From contig CAZXOP010000080.1 in NCBI GenBank assembly GCA_964642235.1, positions 1-9,158 on the forward strand: a stretch of 9,158 nucleotides of DNA, read 5' to 3'. The stretch's first letter is position 1. Each line of letters starts with the position of its first letter. Below, in pieces: positions 1-5,950 of the stretch. The notes under the pieces are model-generated. The model had not been told where the DNA came from, did no database searches, and saw nothing but the letters and a program-made list of their open reading frames with translations. The DNA is from CAYSND01 sp964642235 (GTDB taxonomy: Bacteria > Bacteroidota > Bacteroidia > Bacteroidales > UBA932). The position numbers and the translations under genes were made by a program.

Positions 1-836
1 TATATCCGGAGATAGGTGATGAGATAGTCAACTTTCTATCACGTGATATAATTAGTAAGTTGCCTTCTGCCGTAATAGATACTTCAATTCGGCGGACAGC
101 GTCCGCCGAATTAAAAGGGATACCGGCAGGTGTGTTAATCAGTAAACTGTCATATTCACATCTATTGATGATTTCAATAATTGAGGAGCCTTCCAAACGC
201 CTATTTTATGAGTTAGAAAGCATAAAGGGGTGTTGGTCTCACAAAGAACTTGACCGACAAATCAGCTCCTTATATTATGAGCGTAGCGGATTATCTAAAA
301 ACAAAGAGGCTCTTTCAGCGTTAGCAAATAAAAAGGCAGTAGTGCTTAAACCTGTTGATATTATAAATACCCCCATCACATTAGAATTCTTAGGACTAAA
401 CGATAGAGCATTGGTCACTGAGGAGGATTTGGAGCAAGCTATCCTCGATAATCTACAGGCATTTCTATTGGAGATGGGACATGGATTCTGTTTTGAATCT
501 CGACAAAAAAGAATACTGATAGACGATGATTATTTCTTCATAGACTTGCTGTTTTATCACAGAGTGCTTAAATGCCATATTATTATAGAATTAAAAGTTG
601 ATAAATTTAGACATGAATATGCCTCACAGTTAAATATGTATCTGAATTACTTTAAACACGAGGAGATGGCTTTAGATGATAATCCACCTATAGGTATTCT
701 TTTCTGTACCGATAAAGGGGAAGCCACCGTAAAGTATGCAACGGGGGGGATGGATAAGAGCATTTTTGTACAGAAGTACTTAGTGGAACTACCGACCGAA
801 GAAGAATTAAAAGAGTATTTGATAAGACACTTGTAG
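1..836 (+). CDS. YhcG/DUF1016-family PDDEXK nuclease, 5'-truncated by window edge
   Basis: The frame is open from the left edge (first full codon at 3), so the true start lies outside the window. The TTG at 60 is only an internal Leu codon, because the 19 residues before it continue the family's N-terminal domain (YPEIGDEIVNF). Visible parts are the end of the DUF1016 N-terminal domain, including LSYSHLL and WSHKELDRQISSLYYERSGLSKN (about bases 147-305), followed by a PDDEXK nuclease domain. The likely catalytic set is the Asp of FIDLLFY (543-545) and the Glu and Lys of IIELK (588-596). The last part, IGILFCTDKGEATVKYA, is also typical of YhcG. YhcG proteins are putative endonucleases found singly or beside restriction and defence genes; their substrate is not settled. 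It ends 84 bases before the next gene, with no obvious terminator. Family assignment is confident; role is unknown. Confidence 0.88.
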   Translation, partial: YPEIGDEIVNFLSRDIISKLPSAVIDTSIRRTASAELKGIPAGVLISKLSYSHLLMISIIEEPSKRLFYELESIKGCWSHKELDRQISSLYYERSGLSKNKEALSALANKKAVVLKPVDIINTPITLEFLGLNDRALVTEEDLEQAILDNLQAFLLEMGHGFCFESRQKRILIDDDYFFIDLLFYHRVLKCHIIIELKVDKFRHEYASQLNMYLNYFKHEEMALDDNPPIGILFCTDKGEATVKYATGGMDKSIFVQKYLVELPTEEELKEYLIRHL

Positions 837-888
837 AAGTTATATAGTTAAAGTAATAGAGAGGGGTCGGACTTTGCAAAAAAATTAT

Positions 889-896
889 TAGTTTTG
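889..896 (+). promoter_or_regulatory. Possible Bacteroidota -7 promoter element (TAGTTTTG)
   Basis: TAGTTTTG matches the Bacteroidota -7 consensus TAnnTTTG and ends 24 bases before the ATG at 921, placing transcription start near 903. The -33 TTTG is not at standard spacing: the nearest TTTG (873-876) is only 12 bases upstream. It lies in the only sizeable gap before the seven-gene run at 921-5870, which is the main support. Weak call. Confidence 0.35.
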
Positions 897-920
897 TGAG
901 TGGGAATAATATAATAATTT

Positions 921-2075
921 ATGTATCGAATAAAGGAGGTAAAAACATCTTCCGACCTAAAACTTTTCTTGAGGTTCCAAGAGAGACTTTATAAGGACTC
1001 TCCTCAGTTTGTCCCTAATCTTAGGTTGGATGAACGTTCTATTTTTACCACTAACCCATGTCTCGAATATAGTAAACTTAAAATGTGGATAGTCTTTAGA
1101 GAGGCTGAACAGGGAGAGAAGAGAGTGAAACATCTAGTAGTAGGGAGGATAGCAGGGATTATTAACCCTCACTATAACGAGTTATATAAGACCAAAAGGG
1201 CACGTTTTGGGTGGATAGAGTTTGAGGAGGATTTTGAGATAGCCAAATTACTTATAGAGACCGCTGAAGCTTGGGCTGCATCTGAGGGGATGGATGAGAT
1301 ACATGGACCATTAGGGTACAACACATGGTTTAAGCAAGGGATGTTAGTGGAAGGGTTTGAAAATATGCCTCCGATAAACTGTATCTATAATTTCCCCTAC
1401 TACCCACTCTATATGGAGAGGCTTGGGTTTGCGAAGGAGGCAGACTGGATACAGTATAAATTGCCCGCTTCTCAAGGAGTTACCCCTGAGTTACAAAGAA
1501 TAAACGATATGCTTCTTAAAAGGTATCCGCTCCGTGTGGAGAGTGTGAAAAAACTAAAAAAGAGAGCGGATATAGTGGAACTCTTTTTCAAGCATTATAA
1601 TGAGGCTTTTAGGGATGTTCATAATTTTGTCCCTATTACAGATAAAGAGATTCAATCATTAGGGAAGCATTATATAAAAATGCTAAAGAGTGAACTTAAC
1701 TGTTTCGTTCTCGATAATGAGGATAACTTGGTGGCATTTGGTATCTGTTTCCCAAGTTTTTCAGAGGGGTATCGTAAGGCAAAAGGGAGACTCTTCCCGT
1801 TTGGGTGGATACATATTTTAAGGTCATATTTTAGTTATGATATTGTAGATCTTATGATGGTAGGGTCAGATCCTAAGTGGGGGCATAAGGGGGTATCAGC
1901 CATTTTTCATAACTTTTTGGCAAATAGTTTTATTAAGAATGGAGTCCGTTATGCCATAACTAATCCTCAGATAGAGGATAATAGTGCGATTAAAGTTTGG
2001 GATAGGTATGAGGGGAGAGAACTTTTTATGCGTAGAAGGTGTTTTATAAAGATAATAGAAACTAAAAATAAATAA
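921..2075 (+). CDS. GNAT-superfamily (acyl-CoA N-acyltransferase-like) protein, 384 aa
   Basis: A soluble protein with no signal peptide or membrane segment, resembling the long (about 370-390 aa) GNAT-like proteins common in Bacteroidota. It appears to hold two acyltransferase-like halves. In the N-terminal half, residues 72-82 (LVVGRIAGIIN) look like the central GNAT strand, followed by PLGYNTWFKQGML (130-142) and the YPLYMERLGF turn (161-170). The C-terminal half has CFVLDNEDNLVAFGICFPS (261-279), a GHKGVSAIF segment (321-329) near where acetyl-CoA binds in GNAT folds, and a final NSAIKVWDRYEG (354-365) helix. The substrate cannot be told from sequence. The ATG at 921 has no Shine-Dalgarno but an A/T-rich upstream region, as usual in Bacteroidota. 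It ends 2 bases before the next gene and so is probably the first gene of the operon, though a link to hydrogen metabolism is not obvious. Arg codons are mostly AGA/AGG. Confidence 0.72.
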   Translation: MYRIKEVKTSSDLKLFLRFQERLYKDSPQFVPNLRLDERSIFTTNPCLEYSKLKMWIVFREAEQGEKRVKHLVVGRIAGIINPHYNELYKTKRARFGWIEFEEDFEIAKLLIETAEAWAASEGMDEIHGPLGYNTWFKQGMLVEGFENMPPINCIYNFPYYPLYMERLGFAKEADWIQYKLPASQGVTPELQRINDMLLKRYPLRVESVKKLKKRADIVELFFKHYNEAFRDVHNFVPITDKEIQSLGKHYIKMLKSELNCFVLDNEDNLVAFGICFPSFSEGYRKAKGRLFPFGWIHILRSYFSYDIVDLMMVGSDPKWGHKGVSAIFHNFLANSFIKNGVRYAITNPQIEDNSAIKVWDRYEGRELFMRRRCFIKIIETKNK

Positions 2076-2077
2076 TT

Positions 2078-2422
2078 ATGCTTTTAAAAGAATTATGTGC
2101 TCTTGTAGATGGGGAGTTTGTTACAGGAGAATCGAGAATTGAGGAGTCCGTGGAGTATGCTTTTGCTTCGGATTTAATGAGTGATGTCCTTACAGTCAAG
2201 GCAACTCACTTTATACTTATAACCGGATTGTCTAACCTTCAGTCTATAAGAACTGCCGAGATGTCCGATGTTCATTTTATCTTAATTGCACGTGGTAAAA
2301 AGGTGACTGAGGAGATGATAGAGTTGGCAGAAGAAAATGATATGGTATTGATTACCACTAAATATTCTATCTTTAAGACAGCAGGTATTTTATATGGTGC
2401 AGGATTAAAACCGGTCTATTAA
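2078..2422 (+). CDS. Small DRTGG-domain protein (first copy), 114 aa
   Basis: A stand-alone DRTGG-fold domain. This family is known as a regulatory or ligand-binding module, attached for example to CBS domains and phosphotransacetylases, and as small proteins beside [FeFe]-hydrogenase genes in Clostridia and Bacteroidota. Visible signatures are the N-terminal LKELCALVDGE, the conserved ASDLMSDVLT segment (residues 30-39), the FILITGLSN strand-turn (46-54), and the C-terminal DMVLITTKYSIFKTAGILY (90-108), where the family usually has a helix after a Thr-rich turn. The literal DRTGG string is absent. It is a divergent paralogue of the protein at 4232-4567. The ATG lies 2 bases after the acyltransferase stop and the stop lies 1 base before the ATPase gene, suggesting translational coupling. 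The likely role is a small regulatory partner of the ATPase or hydrogenase-like protein; the ligand is unknown. Confidence 0.8.
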   Translation: MLLKELCALVDGEFVTGESRIEESVEYAFASDLMSDVLTVKATHFILITGLSNLQSIRTAEMSDVHFILIARGKKVTEEMIELAEENDMVLITTKYSIFKTAGILYGAGLKPVY

Positions 2423-2423
2423 T

Positions 2424-2837
2424 ATGAAACTAGAATATAATGTAGAGGGGGGGGATTTTACCCAGGCAGGTTATGCCTCCTCGCAAATAAAAAAGACATT
2501 AAAAAATATAGGAGTTAACCCAACTGTTATTAAAAGGGTGGTGGTAGCTCTTTATGAAGCAGAAGTAAATATAGTGGCTCATGCTTATCGCGGAGTAATC
2601 ACTGCTGACATTGACCCTGAAGGGGTTACAGTAATCCTTGCAGACGAAGGCCCCGGTATTCCCGATATAGATATGGCTATGAAGAAAGGGTACTCGACTG
2701 CTTCTCCTCAAGTAAGAGAGATGGGGTTTGGTGCAGGGATGGGACTCCCTAATATTCAAGACAATGCTGATGACTTTAAAATAGAGTCGATTGTCGGAAA
2801 GGGGACGACTCTTTACATAACCATAAAATTTAATTAG
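2424..2837 (+). CDS. RsbW/SpoIIAB-like HATPase_c anti-sigma-type protein, 137 aa
   Basis: A compact GHKL ATPase/kinase of the anti-sigma factor type: about the length of RsbW/SpoIIAB, with no sensor or phospho-acceptor histidine domain. The N-box is EAEVNIVAHAY (residues 45-55, Glu45 and Asn49), the G1 box is DEGPGIPD (74-81), and the glycine-rich lid or G2 box is GFGAGMGLPN (101-110). All ATP and Mg contacts expected for the fold are therefore present. In the family such proteins phosphorylate a STAS-domain antagonist or bind a sigma factor; neither partner gene is in the window. Its position between a DRTGG protein and a hydrogenase-like sensor suggests it relays a redox or H2 signal, which is inference. 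The start codon is 1 base after the preceding stop. A run of eight G residues (2447-2454) covers codons 8-11, a possible slippage site. Confidence 0.85.
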   Translation: MKLEYNVEGGDFTQAGYASSQIKKTLKNIGVNPTVIKRVVVALYEAEVNIVAHAYRGVITADIDPEGVTVILADEGPGIPDIDMAMKKGYSTASPQVREMGFGAGMGLPNIQDNADDFKIESIVGKGTTLYITIKFN

Positions 2838-2843
2838 ATATTT

Positions 2844-2850
2844 AAAGGAG
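2844..2850 (+). promoter_or_regulatory. Strong Shine-Dalgarno before the hydrogenase-like gene
   Basis: AAAGGAG sits 6 bases upstream of the ATG at 2857. It stands out because most other starts in this window have no recognisable Shine-Dalgarno. It fixes the start choice and suggests that this gene is translated independently of the upstream stop, 19 bases away. Confidence 0.7.
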
Positions 2851-2856
2851 TTTATA

Positions 2857-4227
2857 ATGGAACATAATACCGTACATAGAGCCATCGAGATACAGCAAGA
2901 TGTCTGTATCGGGTGCTCACACTGCATCAAGGTCTGTCCTACTGAGGCTCTAAGAGTTTCAAATGGTAAGGCTCTCTTGTATGCAGACTGGTGTATAGAT
3001 TGCGGGGAGTGTTTTAGAATATGCCCCACAAGAGCTATACGTGTGGTGGACGATGACTTTGCAGATATATACAAATATAAATATAGGGTATTATTAGTCC
3101 CCGCAACATTTTTTGCTCAGTTTGATGAGACTGTGGATAGGGGCTCCATTTACCAGATACTTACAGATTTGGGATTTGACGAACTTTGCACAGTGGAACA
3201 GAGTGTCGATTCTCTTATCGGGGAGATAAATGAGTATGTAAAGGCGGCACCGGAAAAACCTGTTATCTCCTCTTTTTGTCCCGCTGTAATCAGGTTAATT
3301 CAGGTTAGATTCCCTTCGCTTATAGATAAGATAATGTTACTGATTCCCCCCTTGGAAGTTACTGCCCAATACTACAAGCGAAAGTTTGAAATGGAGGGGA
3401 AAGGAGGGGATGATGAGCTCGGAATCTTCTATCTTACCCCATGCATAGGGAAGATAGCTGCTGTTAAATCCCCGGTAGGGGGGTATAAATCCCCTATAAA
3501 CGGAGTTATCAATATGGATAGAGCATATAACAAGGTCTTTCTCGCTTATAAAAATAAAAAATTCGGGGATGGGGAGATAAAAATTAACTCCGCACTCTCA
3601 TCTCAGGGATTGCTTTGGCCCACGACAGGTGGGGAGGCAGCTCTGATAAAAGGACGCTCCTTGGCTATAGACGGTATGGGGAATGTTATTGATTTCCTTG
3701 AGAAACTTGAAAATGAAGATATAGGAGAGAGCATTGATTACCTAGAACTAAGAGTGTGTGATGAGTCTTGCTGTGGGGGTATTTTAGTTCAGAGAAATCG
3801 TTTCCTTATGGCTGATCATTTAAGAAGATTTTCTAAGCAGTACCCGGAAACTCATCATCTGGTTGATGAGTATTTATCGTTTTGCTCTTCATATATCCAC
3901 ATGGATCCTATAGAACCTCGCTCCATGGTAAAATATGATAAAGATATTAATGTGGCTATTAAGAAGATGGAGAATGCAAGGATGTTGAAGAAACTCCTTC
4001 CTAATATCGACTGTGGTGCCTGCGGAGCGCCGAGTTGCGAAGCACTTGCTGCCGATATTGTAAGAGATGATGCCTCTTTGAATAATTGTATCTTTATGCA
4101 GGCTCGATTTGAGAAAGAGGGGAGTCTTACTTATGTGGAAGCCATTAAACTTATGGAGAATGTTTGGGGGAAGGATAGATTTATTAATAAAGAGAAAGAG
4201 CCGAATAAAATAATCAATAAAAAATAA
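2857..4227 (+). CDS. Divergent, probably sensory [FeFe]-hydrogenase-like protein (HydS/group C-D type), 456 aa
   Basis: Domain order: two [4Fe-4S] ferredoxin motifs at the N-terminus (Cys17/20/23/27 and Cys46/49/52/56), a hydrogenase large-subunit H-cluster domain (about residues 75-345), and a C-terminal Fe-S domain (Cys386-x2-Cys389-x4-Cys394-x16-Cys411). The H-cluster loops are recognisable but altered. L1 is SSFCPA (Cys141) instead of TSCCPxW, L2 is TPCIGKIAA (Cys196, Lys199) instead of MPCxxKxxE, and L3 is VCDESCCGG (Cys301, Cys305) instead of ACxxGCxxGG. The four presumed cluster ligands and the L2 Lys survive. The proton-relay Cys is Phe140 and the L2 Glu is Ala202. Family knowledge: such changes occur in group C/D 'HydS' hydrogenases, thought to sense H2 or redox state. 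No PAS domain is seen, so group D is the closer fit. Being flanked by ATPase and DRTGG genes supports a sensing role. The group assignment is inference from motifs. Confidence 0.83.
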   Translation: MEHNTVHRAIEIQQDVCIGCSHCIKVCPTEALRVSNGKALLYADWCIDCGECFRICPTRAIRVVDDDFADIYKYKYRVLLVPATFFAQFDETVDRGSIYQILTDLGFDELCTVEQSVDSLIGEINEYVKAAPEKPVISSFCPAVIRLIQVRFPSLIDKIMLLIPPLEVTAQYYKRKFEMEGKGGDDELGIFYLTPCIGKIAAVKSPVGGYKSPINGVINMDRAYNKVFLAYKNKKFGDGEIKINSALSSQGLLWPTTGGEAALIKGRSLAIDGMGNVIDFLEKLENEDIGESIDYLELRVCDESCCGGILVQRNRFLMADHLRRFSKQYPETHHLVDEYLSFCSSYIHMDPIEPRSMVKYDKDINVAIKKMENARMLKKLLPNIDCGACGAPSCEALAADIVRDDASLNNCIFMQARFEKEGSLTYVEAIKLMENVWGKDRFINKEKEPNKIINKK

Positions 4228-4231
4228 TAGT

Positions 4232-4567
4232 ATGAAAGTTAGAGAAATTGTTGAGAAATTAAATCTAAAGGTTTTTTCGGGAGAAAATGGACTTGATAAA
4301 GAGGTAGAGGGGGGATATGTTTCCGACCTACTCTCTGATGTTATGGGGTTTGCTAAGGAGGGGTCAGTATGGCTCACACTTCAGACTCATAAAAATGTGA
4401 TGGCGATAGCCACTTTAAAAGAGTTGTCTGCTGTTATTCTGGTTAAAGGGTTTCAGCCCGAAGAGGATGCTATGCAGGTCTCCAACGATGAGGATATTCC
4501 TATTTTGGGGAGCAATGAGCAGACTTATGAATTGACAGGTAAACTCTATAATTTACTCTCCAAATAG
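4232..4567 (+). CDS. Small DRTGG-domain protein (second copy), 111 aa
   Basis: A stand-alone DRTGG-fold protein, paralogous to the one at 2078-2422. Matching blocks are EVEGGYVSDLLSDVM (residues 24-38) against VEYAFASDLMSDV, VWLTLQTHKNVMAIA (46-60) against the FILITGLSNLQSI strand, AVILVKGF (67-74) against HFILIARG, and DIPILGSNEQTYELTGKLY (88-106) against the other copy's C-terminal Thr/helix segment. Identity looks low, so the duplication is old and the copies have probably specialised. No cysteines, membrane segment or catalytic motif are evident, which argues for ligand binding or protein contact rather than catalysis. It starts 4 bases after the hydrogenase-like gene and ends 6 bases before the PHP gene. 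The literal DRTGG string is absent here too. Confidence 0.8.
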   Translation: MKVREIVEKLNLKVFSGENGLDKEVEGGYVSDLLSDVMGFAKEGSVWLTLQTHKNVMAIATLKELSAVILVKGFQPEEDAMQVSNDEDIPILGSNEQTYELTGKLYNLLSK

Positions 4568-4573
4568 TAATCT

Positions 4574-5323
4574 ATGCTCCCTTTTAAGGCAGACCTACAT
4601 AATCACACGGTACTTTCACCATGTGGGGATTTAGAGATGACCCCATCTCTTATCATTTCGTCTGCTGTAAGGAAAGGGTATGATATTATCGGAATAACAG
4701 ATCATAACACCACGCTTCAAGGGAGAGAGATAAAGAGAATAGTTGGAGATTCCGAGCCTTATATTCTATGTGGTGTGGAGATTACCTCGAAAGAGGAGGC
4801 TCACTGTCTTGCATTTGTGGAGGGGGAGGAGAATCTTACTATTCTTCAAAACTATTTGGAGACGCATATTCAGAGAGTCCCAAACAATGTTGATGTCTTC
4901 GGATACCAACTTTTAGTAAACGAAGATGAAGAGGTCTTGGATGAGGTGGAGTATCTTCTTATCTCTGCTATTAATCAGACGGTAAGTCAAATATCTGCTT
5001 TTGTAGCCTCTCTCGATGGTATCTTTATCCCTGCACATATAGATAAAACTCAGAACTCCATTATATCACAGCTTGGCTTCGTTCCACCTGACCTCCCGTT
5101 TGATGCCTTGGAGTTCTCCAAAAGGTGTGATATAAAGGCTTTTTTAGAAAAAAACAGATATTTAACCAAATTAAAAACCTCTTTCATTCGCTCTTCTGAC
5201 GCCCATTATCCTGATGATTTCGGCTCTGCTGCGACTTATTTCAATATGGAAAGACGCACATTCTCCGAGATAAAAAAGGCACTTCGTGGGGAGGAAGGAC
5301 GTTTCGTGGAGATTAAAGATTAA
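4574..5323 (+). CDS. PHP-domain metal-dependent phosphoesterase, 249 aa
   Basis: All the metal-binding motifs of the PHP superfamily are present in order: DLHNH (His9, His11), ITDHN (Asp43, His44), GVEIT (Glu69), EAHCLAF (His77), PAHID (His155) and SSDAH (Asp209, His211). The enzyme should therefore hold a two- or three-metal centre and hydrolyse a phosphoester. Relatives include TrpH/YciV-type nucleases and histidinol-phosphatase-like proteins; the substrate here is unknown. The length fits a single-domain PHP protein, with no polymerase or other fused domain. PHP genes of this type are known beside DRTGG and ATPase genes in clostridial hydrogenase clusters, which suggests a signalling or nucleotide-clearing role, though this is inference. 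There is no Shine-Dalgarno; the ATG is 6 bases after the previous stop, and the stop is 4 bases before the next start. Confidence 0.88.
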   Translation: MLPFKADLHNHTVLSPCGDLEMTPSLIISSAVRKGYDIIGITDHNTTLQGREIKRIVGDSEPYILCGVEITSKEEAHCLAFVEGEENLTILQNYLETHIQRVPNNVDVFGYQLLVNEDEEVLDEVEYLLISAINQTVSQISAFVASLDGIFIPAHIDKTQNSIISQLGFVPPDLPFDALEFSKRCDIKAFLEKNRYLTKLKTSFIRSSDAHYPDDFGSAATYFNMERRTFSEIKKALRGEEGRFVEIKD

Positions 5324-5327
5324 AGAG

Positions 5328-5870
5328 ATGAACGATCTATCCCTTCATATTTTAGATATAGTCCAAAACTCTATTAGTGCAGGTGCTTCATTGATAACCA
5401 TTGTGGTAGATGAGAATATTTCAGGGGACAAACTTTTAATTTCGGTGGAGGACAATGGAAAAGGGATGTCCGAGGAGAAAGTTTCAAAACTTTCGGACCC
5501 TTTTTTTACCTTTCGTATCACAAGAAAAGTGGGGTTGGGGATTCCACTCCTTAAGCACTCTGCCATGCAGAGCGGGGGAGATGTGAGGATAACTTCTCAA
5601 GAGGGTAAAGGGACTTTGGTGGAGGCATGGTTTCTCCATTCAAATATAGATCGTCCCCCTTTAGGGGATGTGGCGAATGCAGTAATTCTGTTAGTTTCTG
5701 CAAATCCTGATTTAGATTTTAAATTTATCTATAAATATAATCAGGAGGAGTATATTTTCGATACCATTGAGATTAAGGAGGTTCTTGAAGGAGTTTCTCT
5801 GAATAATCCCTCAATCATTAAATATTTAACAGAAATGGTCAATGAAAATATCAATTTGTTAAAAAATTAG
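5328..5870 (+). CDS. HATPase_c (histidine-kinase-type ATPase domain) protein, 180 aa
   Basis: A GHKL ATP-binding domain followed by a C-terminal extension of about 75 residues of unknown fold. The N-box is LHILDIVQNSI (residues 6-16, Asn14), the G1 box is EDNGKGM (41-47), and the lid/G2 is TRKVGLGIPLL (65-75), with DPFFTF (57-62) between. The DPFFTFR and GLGIP pattern is closer to sensor histidine kinases than to RsbW, so the two ATPases of this operon are of different subfamilies. No DHp helix pair, PAS or transmembrane segment is present, so it is not a complete sensor kinase. The ATG at 5328 is chosen because the ATPase domain begins there. An open frame from GTG 5286 exists but would overlap the PHP gene by 38 bases. 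It is the last gene before the promoter-like gap, and its final codons carry a TTTG that may be a -33 element. Homologues sit in clostridial hydrogenase operons. Confidence 0.83.
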   Translation: MNDLSLHILDIVQNSISAGASLITIVVDENISGDKLLISVEDNGKGMSEEKVSKLSDPFFTFRITRKVGLGIPLLKHSAMQSGGDVRITSQEGKGTLVEAWFLHSNIDRPPLGDVANAVILLVSANPDLDFKFIYKYNQEEYIFDTIEIKEVLEGVSLNNPSIIKYLTEMVNENINLLKN

Positions 5871-5889
5871 TATTTTTTTTATATTTTTG
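5855..5889 (+). promoter_or_regulatory. Candidate Bacteroidota promoter for the hydrogenase operon
   Basis: TATTTTTG (5882-5889) matches the -7 consensus TAnnTTTG. TTTG at 5855-5858 could be the -33 element, with a 23-base spacer that is somewhat longer than the usual 19-21. The predicted transcription start is near 5896, leaving a leader of about 55 bases before the ATG at 5951. The -33 element lies inside the last codons of the upstream gene. Placement in the only long gap of the cluster, and the change of codon usage on either side, support a separate, stronger transcript for the catalytic subunits. Confidence 0.5.
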
Positions 5890-5950
5890 CAACCGAATAA
5901 TAATGATAGGCTCCAAGAATAAATAAATCAACTTAATTAATACCATTTTT

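Noticed and set aside
60..62. TTG at 60 as the start of the nuclease gene
   Set aside because: The frame is open to the left edge and the upstream residues continue the DUF1016 domain, so this is an internal Leu codon.
934..940. AAGGAGGT-like Shine-Dalgarno inside the acyltransferase gene
   Set aside because: No in-frame ATG, GTG or TTG follows at a usable distance; it simply encodes Lys-Glu-Val.
865..957. Inverted repeat GGTCGGA (865-871) and TCCGACC (951-957)
   Set aside because: Seven-base arms about 80 bases apart, one inside a coding region; compatible with chance.
2499..3074. Antisense open frame across the ATPase and hydrogenase-like genes
   Set aside because: It lies opposite strongly supported coding sequence and its translation matches no family I recognise. 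The same holds for the minus-strand frames at 688-879, 3889-4377, 5345-5566, 5966-6379, 6383-6604, 7291-7473, 8460-8648 and 8862-9065.
5286..5327. Longer N-terminus (GTG 5286) for the second HATPase gene
   Set aside because: It would overlap the PHP gene and add residues with no family match; ATG 5328 is where the ATPase domain begins.
5861..5888. A-run/T-run after the second HATPase gene as an intrinsic terminator
   Set aside because: The possible stem is only A-T pairs with no GC-rich part; the T-rich stretch is better explained as part of the promoter region.
5903..5926. Seven-codon ORF (MIGSKNK) in the leader before hndB, as a regulatory leader peptide
   Set aside because: No Shine-Dalgarno, no run of a regulatory amino acid and no hairpin pair nearby; likely chance.
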